From positions 1 through 16,545 of the forward strand of contig JASEGJ010000023.1 in the NCBI GenBank assembly GCA_030018135.1: DNA of 16,545 nucleotides, given 5' to 3'. The notes below the pieces were generated by a model. The model was not told the DNA's origin. It ran no database searches and was given only the letters and a program-made list of their open reading frames with translations. Below are positions 6,983 to 13,391 of this stretch, one piece after another (the first letter of the stretch is position 1; each line of letters starts with the position of its first letter). The stretch comes from Candidatus Hodarchaeaceae archaeon (lineage in GTDB: Archaea > Hadarchaeota > Hadarchaeia > Hadarchaeales > Hadarchaeaceae). A program made the translations under genes and the position numbers.

Positions 6983-8236
6983 ATGGCAGCAGAAAGCATG
7001 AAGCGCTACCAATTCAGGCGCCTGCTCGACGAGCTGGCGAGCAAGCGCGGGCGGGGCACGGAACTCATCTCGGTTTACATTACCCCAGATTTTGACCTCA
7101 GCAAGGTGGTGCAGCAACTGCGGGACGAGCAGGGCACTGCCGCGAACATCAAGTCCAAAAGTACGCGCAAAAACGTCATTGGGGCGCTTGAGAAGATAAT
7201 CCAATTTCTGCGCACGTACATAGATGTCAATAGGCGTCCCCCGCCAAACGGCATGGCAATATTTTGTGGCAACGTAGCTGGGCGGGAGGATGTCGCTGAT
7301 ATCCAGCTTTATTGGATCGAGCCCCCCGAACCCGTAACCGTGCGGATGTATCGCTGCGACCAAGAGTTCGTGCTTGAGCCGCTTCGAGAGATGCTTCAAA
7401 TCAAAGAAACGATCGGCCTTTTGGTTCTCGATCGCCGCGAGGCAACACTTGCCACGCTGCGGGGTAAGCATGTGGACATCATCCGTACCATGACATCCGG
7501 CGTGCCCGGGAAGCATCGCCACGGCGGTCAGTCCGCGCGGCGCTTCGAACGTTTAATAGAAATAGCCGCGTACGAGTTCATAAAGCGAATTGCAGAGTCG
7601 ACGAACGAGATTTTCTCCCAAATTCCTGACCTGCGCGCCGTGTTGATCGGCGGCCCAGGCCCAATCAAAGAGGAGTTTCTCAGGAGTGAGTTATTGCGCG
7701 ATGATATCAGGAAAAAGGTCGTTGGGCTAATCGATACGGGATATACGGATGAGCAGGGTATAAAGGAACTGGTCAACAAATCTGGCGAGCTCCTGACAGA
7801 TCTTGATATAACAAAGGAAAAGTCGCTCGTGCAACGCTTCATGTCCGAGCTCGTGGCTGGCGGCGGATTGGTAGCGTACGGCGAGCTAGAGGTCAGGCGC
7901 TTCCTAGAACAAGGCGCGGTCGAATTGCTTTTAATCTCCGAGGCGCTGCGTCGCCACCGCACCTTGGCGCGATGTCAAGCATGTGGGAATGAGCTAAGGG
8001 AAACAGTCGAAGACATCGAGATTTATAGGCGACAGCTAGTAGGGCGTCGATGCCCGAGATGTGGCGAAGCCAAACTTGAACTTGCTGAAAGCAAGGATAT
8101 GGTCCAAGAACTCTGCGAGATCGCGGATGAGTTCGGCACCAACGTCGAGTTCATCTCCACCGAGACCGAGGAGGGCAAGCAACTATGGTCGGCGTTCAAG
8201 GGCCTGGCGGCGATATTGCGCTTTAGGGCCGGTTAA
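6983..8236 (+). CDS. prf1: Peptide chain release factor aRF1
   Basis: A 417-residue archaeal class I release factor that recognises all three stop codons in the ribosomal A site and triggers peptide release. Domain 1 carries the NIKS motif (55-58, AANIKSKSTRKN). Domain 2 carries the GGQ motif (181-183, PGKHRHGGQSARRFERL). Domain 3 holds an intact zinc motif with C331/C334 and C357/C360. It ends AAILRFRAG, as expected for the family. ATG 6983 follows the likely transcript start by about 10 bases; the internal ATG 6998 (MKRYQFRRLLDEL) matches the start of many homologues and is an equally good alternative. The 3' end overlaps the convergent HAD gene by 54 bases. Confidence 0.95.
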   Translation: MAAESMKRYQFRRLLDELASKRGRGTELISVYITPDFDLSKVVQQLRDEQGTAANIKSKSTRKNVIGALEKIIQFLRTYIDVNRRPPPNGMAIFCGNVAGREDVADIQLYWIEPPEPVTVRMYRCDQEFVLEPLREMLQIKETIGLLVLDRREATLATLRGKHVDIIRTMTSGVPGKHRHGGQSARRFERLIEIAAYEFIKRIAESTNEIFSQIPDLRAVLIGGPGPIKEEFLRSELLRDDIRKKVVGLIDTGYTDEQGIKELVNKSGELLTDLDITKEKSLVQRFMSELVAGGGLVAYGELEVRRFLEQGAVELLLISEALRRHRTLARCQACGNELRETVEDIEIYRRQLVGRRCPRCGEAKLELAESKDMVQELCEIADEFGTNVEFISTETEEGKQLWSAFKGLAAILRFRAG

Positions 8237-8893
8237 GCCGAATAGGGCCGGCAACTCTACCACGCTTTTAATAACGGCGTCTGGGGCCGCCCTCACAAGG
8301 CTCTCTTGGTCGGAGGATCCCGATAAAACCGCCACTGCTTTTAGGCCCAAGCCCTTGGCCGACTCCATATCTGCAACGTAGTCCGCAACTAAGACTGATT
8401 TTTGAGGATTTACTTTTAACATCTCGAGTACCTGAATTATCTCCAGGGAACGGGAAAAGAGTTCTGCGGGTTTGAGCTGGGCCAGCACCAGTTTTTTCGT
8501 CACAATCGCGTCTATTAAGTCGCCCAGCCCTCGTTCGCGCAGTTCGGCGAGAACATCTTCTGGTTCGCACAGCCGACCAGTTACCAGCCCAATTTTAGTC
8601 CCACCCTCCCTTAAGATCTTTATCGCTTCGCGGGTGCCGGGAAAGGCATTTGAGAACTTTTCGTGGGCGCCGCTGTACGAGTTGAGAAATGTGATCCAGA
8701 ATTTATGTTTGTCCTCGAGTTCGACGAGGTCATCAAGCTGATTTGCCCTGAATTTTTTCATGAATAGCTCCTTTTCGACGGGCGGAAGACGGTATGCCTT
8801 CAGCGTGTCGAGAAAAACGCGATAAAAGCGCTCCTCCACACTAACGAGCGTGCCATCTAGGTCGAAAATTACAGCTTCGATGTCTTTAAACAA
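8183..8893 (-). CDS. HAD-superfamily phosphatase, phosphoglycolate phosphatase-like
   Basis: A 236-residue HAD hydrolase with a helical C1 cap. Motif I is FDLDGTL (nucleophile D11, acid D13), motif II is GLVTGR (T105), motif III is K141 in LKPAELF, and motif IV is VLVADYVADM (D171, D175), where the usual G of VGD is replaced by A. The substrate cannot be read from sequence. The TTG start at 8893 follows AGGTGGGAGA directly upstream, 8 bases after the stop of the hydrolase gene, so this is the last gene of the four-gene operon. The expected fold ends near residue 218 (VVELPALFGL); the last 17 residues (TGPKAQYRRQALERRP and neighbours) are read antisense through the end of the aRF1 gene, probably after loss of an earlier stop. 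Confidence 0.85.
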   Translation of the reverse strand: MFKDIEAVIFDLDGTLVSVEERFYRVFLDTLKAYRLPPVEKELFMKKFRANQLDDLVELEDKHKFWITFLNSYSGAHEKFSNAFPGTREAIKILREGGTKIGLVTGRLCEPEDVLAELRERGLGDLIDAIVTKKLVLAQLKPAELFSRSLEIIQVLEMLKVNPQKSVLVADYVADMESAKGLGLKAVAVLSGSSDQESLVRAAPDAVIKSVVELPALFGLTGPKAQYRRQALERRP

Positions 8894-8901
8894 TCTCCCA
8901 C

Positions 8902-10161
8902 CTATGTGCCCAGTCGCCAGGACTTCAGATATCTTACCTGTTCGGGCCTAAGTTTTTCTAACTCAACTTTTAGCGACCTAAGCTTAAGTTCTGCCACCTT
9001 ACGGTCGATTTCGTTGGGCACATCGTAGACCCTGTTCTCGAGTTCCCTTCCATGTTTTGCCAAGTATTCAACGCTTAACGCCTGCAACGAGAAGCTCATA
9101 TCCATTATCTCGATTGGGTGTCCAAGCGATCTCCTGCCTGCTAAATTGACCAGCCGACCCTCCGCGAGCAGGTAGAGGCGCCTACCGTCCTTGAGCTGGA
9201 ATTCCTCGATGTCATCGAGCATCCTATGCCGCTTCACTGCGAGTTCAGATAATCCTTTGAGGTCTATTTCAACGTTAAAGTGACCGGCATTACAAAGGAT
9301 TGCGCCATCGTGCATGAGTCGCATGTGCTCCCTTCGAATGACATTTAGATTGCCGGTTGCAGTTATGAAGATGTCGCCAACCCGCGCGGCATCCGCCATT
9401 GGCATGACTCTAAAGCCGTCCATTACGGCCTCGAGCGCCTTGACCGCATCGCTTTCAACGACCGTGACTATTGCACCCATCCCCTTCGCGCGCGAGGATA
9501 TCCCCCGGCCGACGAACCCGTAACCGACCACGACGACATTTTTGCCTGCTATCAGGATGTTCGTGATGCCCATGATCGCCTGCAGCGTTGACTCCGCGGT
9601 GCCAAAGCGGTTATCAAACAGCCGCTTGGTCGGCGAGTCGTTCACGGCAATGACCGGAAATCTCAGCGTGCCACCGGTTGCCATCGCCCGTAGCCTGTTG
9701 ACGCCGGTTGTGGTCTCCTCGGATGCTCCCCGGATGAGGGGGATGAGTTCCGGGTACTTGGTATGGGCGAGCGAGATCAAATCGGCGCCATCGTCTATGA
9801 GCACATTTGGCTTATTCCTAAGAACTCGACCAAGGTTCGCGTAGTATTCTGCCTCGCTTTCGCCCCTCCACGCGTATACATTGGCACCATCCTCAGCTAG
9901 GGCAGCTGCGACCTCATCCCGCGTGGATAGCGGATTGCAGCTCGTTATCGCGACCCTCGCGCCAGCTGCCATAAGCGCGCGAACTAGCGCGGCGGTTTTT
10001 GCCTCCACATGCAGCGCCGCTCCAACGACCAAGCCCTCGAGGTCCCTTGTTTTGGATAGCTCGCGACGGACGGTCATGAGCACTGGCATGTGGCGCTCCG
10101 CCCATTCTATCATCCGCCTGCCCTCGGGCGCCAGCTTGATGTCCTTGACTTCATACTTCAT
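8902..10161 (-). CDS. ahcY: S-adenosylhomocysteinase family; probable S-inosylhomocysteine hydrolase
   Basis: A 419-residue NAD-dependent enzyme that splits SAH, or its deaminated form SIH, to homocysteine and a nucleoside. Catalytic residues are visible: D124 (LIDDGADL), E148/E149 (GASEETTTGVNR), N174, K179, D183 and N184 (NDSPTKRLFDNRFG), and H294 (NAGHFNVEID). The Rossmann loop is VVGYGFVGRG (212-220). It is the shorter archaeal/Thermotoga form ending YLKSWRLGT. The base-pocket motif is H51-V-E53-A-K55, HxExK, where adenosine-specific enzymes have HxTxE/Q; to my recollection HxExK has been tied to inosine-type substrates. The ATG at 10161 has GGGAGG 7 bases upstream and overlaps the stop of the deaminase gene as ATGA. 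A GTG at 10179 is less likely. Confidence 0.93.
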   Translation of the reverse strand: MKYEVKDIKLAPEGRRMIEWAERHMPVLMTVRRELSKTRDLEGLVVGAALHVEAKTAALVRALMAAGARVAITSCNPLSTRDEVAAALAEDGANVYAWRGESEAEYYANLGRVLRNKPNVLIDDGADLISLAHTKYPELIPLIRGASEETTTGVNRLRAMATGGTLRFPVIAVNDSPTKRLFDNRFGTAESTLQAIMGITNILIAGKNVVVVGYGFVGRGISSRAKGMGAIVTVVESDAVKALEAVMDGFRVMPMADAARVGDIFITATGNLNVIRREHMRLMHDGAILCNAGHFNVEIDLKGLSELAVKRHRMLDDIEEFQLKDGRRLYLLAEGRLVNLAGRRSLGHPIEIMDMSFSLQALSVEYLAKHGRELENRVYDVPNEIDRKVAELKLRSLKVELEKLRPEQVRYLKSWRLGT

Positions 10162-11468
10162 CTTATGGCCTCCCAGCACGCGAGCAGACCGCCGGAAGCC
10201 TTTTGTGCCTCTTCGAGGACCTTATCTTCATCGACCGTCAAAACCTCGCGCTCTCGCATCACGACCTCGCCGTCCACGATGACGGTGTCGACGTCGCTTC
10301 CGACCGCGTTATACACTAGATGCGAAACTACGTTGTACAGGGGTACGAAGTGGGGTTTCTTGAGGTCGACCAGTAAAACGTCCGCCTTTTTTCCGACCTC
10401 GAGCGAGCCTATCTCATCCTGCAGGCCCAAGGCGATTGCCCCGTTGATCGTCGCCATCTCAAGCACCGCTTGCGCCGGTACTGCGGTTGGATCGAGCTTA
10501 TGGACCTTGTTGAGCAGCGCCGCGAACTTCATCTCGTTGAACATGTCAAGCGCGTTGTTGGATGCCGCCCCGTCCGTGCCCAACGCGACCGGTATGCCGG
10601 CGGCGAGCATCTCCGGCACCGGCGCCACGCCGGAGGCGGTTTTCATGTTGCTTACCGGACTGTGGACGGGCTTGACGCCGCGCTCGCGGAGGATCGAAAT
10701 TTCTTGCTCGGTTAACCACACGCAGTGCGCGGCCAGTACCTCTGGACCGAGGAAGCCGATCGCATCGAGATGCTCGACCGGCCGCCTGCCGTACTTTTTG
10801 GTGACGCGTTCGACTTCATCTTGGCTCTCCGAGATGTGGGTGTGTATGCCCACCTTGTACTTTTTCGCCAGCTCCTTCACCTGCATCAGGCACTCGGGCG
10901 AACATGTATACGATGCGTGCGGCCCAAACATCGTTAGAATTCGACCATTGGCGGTCCCATGGCACTCCTTCACAAGCTTTTCACCGGCTTGCAGCTCAGA
11001 TTTTCGCCTCTCCGGATCGTCCCTTTCAATTATGCCGTAAGAAAGCACGCCCCGTATGCCAGCCTCTTCAACCGCGTTCGCCACATCCTTCATGAAAAAA
11101 TATTGATCCGCGAAGCACGTCGTGCCGGATTTGATCATCTCCAAGCAACCAAGCATGGCGCCAGCGTAGCAGTCCTGCCCTTTGAGGTTCCGCTCTATCG
11201 GCCAGATCTTATTTTCCAGCCATTCCATGAGGGGCATGTCGTCGGCCACGCCTCGCAGCAAGGTCATCGAAAGATGGGTATGGGCGTTGATGGTGCCCGG
11301 CAGGACGGCCTTGCCGCTGGCATCGATTACAACATCGGCTCGTTCGCGAACCTCCTTGCCCACGGCGCTGATCCTGTCGCCCTCTATGGCCACCGAGCCC
11401 AGTTTGAAGACCCTGCGTTGGGCATCCATGGTAATTATGTAGCCATCCCTAAGAAGAATATCCGCCAA
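10158..11468 (-). CDS. mtaD: Amidohydrolase deaminase, MtaD/DadD type (5'-deoxyadenosine, MTA or SAH deaminase)
   Basis: A 436-residue amidohydrolase of the COG0402 type, close to the family's usual length. Metal and catalytic residues are visible: H63 and H65 (NAHTHLSMTLLRG), H211 and E214 (GIHTHISES), H248 (LAAHCVWL) and D299 (ALGTDGAASNN). SGTTCFADQY and GPHASYTCS are also typical of the SAH/MTA/5'-deoxyadenosine deaminases. These convert the adenine base to hypoxanthine while attached, for example SAH to S-inosylhomocysteine. The TTG start at 11468 is supported by GAGGGG five bases upstream. It lies 10 bases after the DJ-1 gene and overlaps the downstream hydrolase gene by 4 bases, suggesting product hand-off between the two enzymes. 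Which adenosine derivative is preferred is not decided by sequence. Confidence 0.88.
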   Translation of the reverse strand: MADILLRDGYIITMDAQRRVFKLGSVAIEGDRISAVGKEVRERADVVIDASGKAVLPGTINAHTHLSMTLLRGVADDMPLMEWLENKIWPIERNLKGQDCYAGAMLGCLEMIKSGTTCFADQYFFMKDVANAVEEAGIRGVLSYGIIERDDPERRKSELQAGEKLVKECHGTANGRILTMFGPHASYTCSPECLMQVKELAKKYKVGIHTHISESQDEVERVTKKYGRRPVEHLDAIGFLGPEVLAAHCVWLTEQEISILRERGVKPVHSPVSNMKTASGVAPVPEMLAAGIPVALGTDGAASNNALDMFNEMKFAALLNKVHKLDPTAVPAQAVLEMATINGAIALGLQDEIGSLEVGKKADVLLVDLKKPHFVPLYNVVSHLVYNAVGSDVDTVIVDGEVVMREREVLTVDEDKVLEEAQKASGGLLACWEAIR

Positions 11469-11478
11469 ATCATCCCCT

Positions 11479-11994
11479 CTAGCGTCCGAGTGCCTTGGCT
11501 ATGGCGCGCCCGAACTCAGTTGCAGCCTTTGGCCCGTTTGCGGTGATGATGTTTCCATCGACCTCCACCGACCTCCCGGTGTATCTCGCGCCCTTGGCCT
11601 CGATCATCTCCACGTAATCGCCGTCCCACACCGTCGCGCGCTTGCCCTCGAGCACCCCGGCGTTTGCCAGAATGACCGGTGCTATGCAGATGGCGCAGAC
11701 CTTCTTGCCCCTTCTTGAGGCCTCCTTGGCTATCGAGATCGCTCGGCCGTCGTTGAAGTAGGTCGCTGCCCCGCTACCCCCGACGAAAATCACTGCGTCG
11801 TAGTTATCGACCTTTACTTTGTCGAGCTCGATATTCGGGCGCACCGTCGTCCCGAACATGCCCCGCGCCGTCGTCCTCGTGCTCGCCACGGTTACGCTAA
11901 CTCCGGCATTCTGCAGCACCTGCTTGGGCTCCTTGAACTCCTCGTCCCTGAAATTCTCGGGCGCTATCACCATCAACACGCGCTTTTCCGTCAA
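11479..11994 (-). CDS. DJ-1/PfpI family protein
   Basis: A 171-residue protein of the DJ-1/PfpI (class I amidotransferase-like) family, of normal single-domain length. The nucleophile elbow is CAIC-I-AP with the probable reactive C103 (another cysteine at C100); the residue after the nucleophile is Ile, where classical PfpI proteases have His. A conserved acidic segment FRDEEF lies near residue 15-20, and DAVIFVGGSGAATY is the second family loop. Members act as glyoxalases/deglycases, chaperones or proteases; the role here is unknown. The start was placed at TTG 11994 because GGAGGTG lies 6 bases upstream and it yields a normal N-terminus (MTEKRVLMVIAPENF). GTG 12015 would add seven residues that encode the ribosome site itself. 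It is the first gene of the operon running to the HAD gene. Confidence 0.85.
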   Translation of the reverse strand: MTEKRVLMVIAPENFRDEEFKEPKQVLQNAGVSVTVASTRTTARGMFGTTVRPNIELDKVKVDNYDAVIFVGGSGAATYFNDGRAISIAKEASRRGKKVCAICIAPVILANAGVLEGKRATVWDGDYVEMIEAKGARYTGRSVEVDGNIITANGPKAATEFGRAIAKALGR

Positions 11995-12038
11995 GTTTGG
12001 CACCTCCTCATCCACCTCTCAACACCTATTAACACATG

Positions 12039-12051
12039 GGAAATAAAAACC
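12039..12051 (-). promoter_or_regulatory. Possible TATA box of the DJ-1 operon
   Basis: On the minus strand GTTTTTATTTCC spans about 12039-12051. A transcript start 25 bases on (near 12020) would give a leader of about 26 bases that contains the GGAGGTG site of the TTG start at 11994. A second AT patch (TTAATA, near 12030) is closer but would leave little leader. Confidence 0.35.
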
Positions 12052-12155
12052 TAGGCCGCCCCACACCAAAAGGCGCCCTTCAATGACTTCCCCCTCAATA
12101 TTTTCCGCAGAAACTTTCCAAGGCTCCTTATCTGATCTCCCCCGCGACCCGCTAG

Positions 12156-12167
12156 TTAAAAAACTAA
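12156..12167. terminator. T-rich palindrome downstream of the DNRLRE pseudogene
   Basis: AGTTAAAAAACT forms a short palindrome with a central A6 (T6 on the minus strand). It lies about 90 bases beyond the final stop of the DNRLRE gene and could end its leftward transcript. The rest of 12016-12257 shows no ORF or RNA gene. Confidence 0.25.
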
Positions 12168-12257
12168 ACTCTACGGAGCAAGCCCAACCTCAATTTTAAC
12201 CAACTTTCTGGCATGGGACATGATAATTTCTCTAGGGTTCTGGTCACAATCGATTGC

Positions 12258-12838
12258 TCACAAAAGAAAATATGCGACCTCGAGGTACGGGCGGTAGGCC
12301 GCGTCGGCGTGCTCCCTCGACCTCGCGACGTTGTACTCATAGAACCCCTCGCCTGCCGCCTTGAGGCATCACGTGATCAGCCCATCGCCCGCAAGTTGAC
12401 CTTGGACATCAGACGCCACGGCCCAGCCCCTCCACACGTTCACGTCGCCGAAGTGTGGGACGCTATCCGTGGGCGTGGGATTAAAGGACGGCTCGCTGCC
12501 CCAGGCGATGGCGTTCTCGCCCCAATTGTCGTTCTCGGAAGGTACGCGCCTATCCCGCCGACGGCGCCCCCAAACTCGCCCGCATCGTGGAAGTAAAGCC
12601 AGAGCTTCGCGCCCGTTATAGTCGCGCTCTTGGGCAAACCTGAGATGTCGAACTTGAGCCAGGCACGCCACTGCTCGCGCTCCATGCTTCCCACCCATAG
12701 CTCCGGCTCCGAGCCGAAGTTCGCTGAGTTATGGTCCTCGACGTAGGAAAGACCGAGAAAACCTGCTATTACAAAGGCTAAAACAACGATGGCAATTGTC
12801 CCTACGGTACCAATCACTTGTAACCGACTTTTTCCCAT
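12258..12838 (-). pseudogene. DNRLRE-domain secreted protein gene, broken by frameshift and TGA
   Basis: The gene starts at ATG 12838 (GAGGTG 6 bases upstream). It encodes a membrane/signal helix (VIGTVGTIAIVVLAFVIAGF) and then the opening of a DNRLRE domain: WRAWLKFDISGLPKSATITG, AKLWLYFHD. Near 12551-12554 the frame is lost. The expected continuation is in the neighbouring frame, VPSENDNWGENAIAWG, SEPSFNPTPTDSV and then VNVWRGWAVASDVQ. One missing base (for example a T making TAT, Tyr) would join them. That frame then meets an in-frame TGA at 12369-12371, and resumes as CLKAAGEGFYEYNVARSREH, AYRPYLEVAY to a final TGA at 12258. This ends like a normal DNRLRE domain, where the TGA position would be a bulky residue such as Trp (TGG). 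Two lesions suggest a decayed gene. The intact protein would be a surface or secreted protein of about 193 residues. Confidence 0.75.
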
Positions 12839-12854
12839 CTTCCCCACCTCAACT

Positions 12855-13085
12855 TCATTTCACCCGCCTATAATTTAGCCTTTGTAATAATTTTTGGTTC
12901 GTTCGTGAAACCCTCTCGCCGTCGCATGTGTGGACTGGGCCAGAATAGATGACTTGCTTATACTCTCCCGTAAGCTCGTTCCGGCAGATGATGTATCCCT
13001 TTTGATCCCTTTGCTGCTTGCCATGATTTATATCGGGATCGGGCTTTACCTCTTCGCCACCCATCCCAGTTAAAACCAAGTTCAA
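12855..13085 (-). CDS. Possible small protein upstream of the DNRLRE gene, unrecognised
   Basis: An open frame of up to 76 codons (TTG 13085; internal ATG at 13064 gives 69) ends 16 bases before the DNRLRE ATG. The stretch KGYIICRNELTGEYKQVIYS followed by GPVHTCDGERVSRTNQKLLQ looks protein-like, with two cysteines and mixed polar residues. No family is recognised. No ribosome site precedes either start, and the N-terminal third is unconvincing, so it could be a fragment of an older gene or chance. If real, it is co-transcribed with the neighbouring pseudogene. Confidence 0.3.
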   Translation of the reverse strand: MNLVLTGMGGEEVKPDPDINHGKQQRDQKGYIICRNELTGEYKQVIYSGPVHTCDGERVSRTNQKLLQRLNYRRVK

Positions 13086-13391
13086 AACCTGTTTGGGGCC
13101 ACGAGCTAAGCTTTATCGCTCGGCTCATCGGAAGTATGTTCATTTTTAACGTTCTTCATTCTTCATGATAGTACATACCTCTCAGTTTCTTTCCTTTCTA
13201 ACGTTATTGGTCATCCTCATCACATGTGGTTTGTTGCAGTATTCTTTGGGATGATTTCATATTCCTGTAAAGATGAGGATCGTCATGGGCTGGGTTTATT
13301 TTAAGCGTAGTCAATATTTTGACATAAACCAAGCCTTGGTGCTTAATACCATGCTTAATAAAATTGGTAAAGGAAGTTTGGGGGCGTAAAT
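13086..13391. other. AT-rich non-coding gap before metG
   Basis: This stretch of 306 bases has no convincing ORF. Its right end holds the metG promoter with two copies of GCTTAATA (13341-13348 and 13354-13361 region). Earlier it contains pyrimidine-rich sequence and a weak box C/D-like pair on the minus strand that was not accepted. No tRNA or repeat array was seen. Confidence 0.4.
13352..13366 (+). promoter_or_regulatory. TATA box of metG with repeated GCTTAATA
   Basis: TGCTTAATAAAATTG is centred near 13359 and would start a transcript near 13384, about 8 bases before the TTG start of metG. GCTTAATA also occurs about 12 bases upstream inside GGTGCTTAATACC, which is a short imperfect inverted repeat (GGT...ACC). 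A regulatory role for the doubled motif is speculation. Confidence 0.45.

Noticed and set aside
10090-11040. A 316-codon plus-strand ORF opposite the deaminase gene
   Set aside because: It is Ser/Thr/Ala-rich antisense sequence of a clear amidohydrolase with no recognisable motif.
12369-12371. In-frame TGA of the DNRLRE gene as a selenocysteine codon
   Set aside because: The site aligns with a bulky hydrophobic residue, no catalytic role is expected there, and the gene also has a frameshift.
13150-13235. Minus-strand GTGATGA ... CTGA pair resembling a C/D RNA
   Set aside because: Only about 31 bases separate the boxes, there are no D'/C' boxes, and the flanks do not form a terminal stem.
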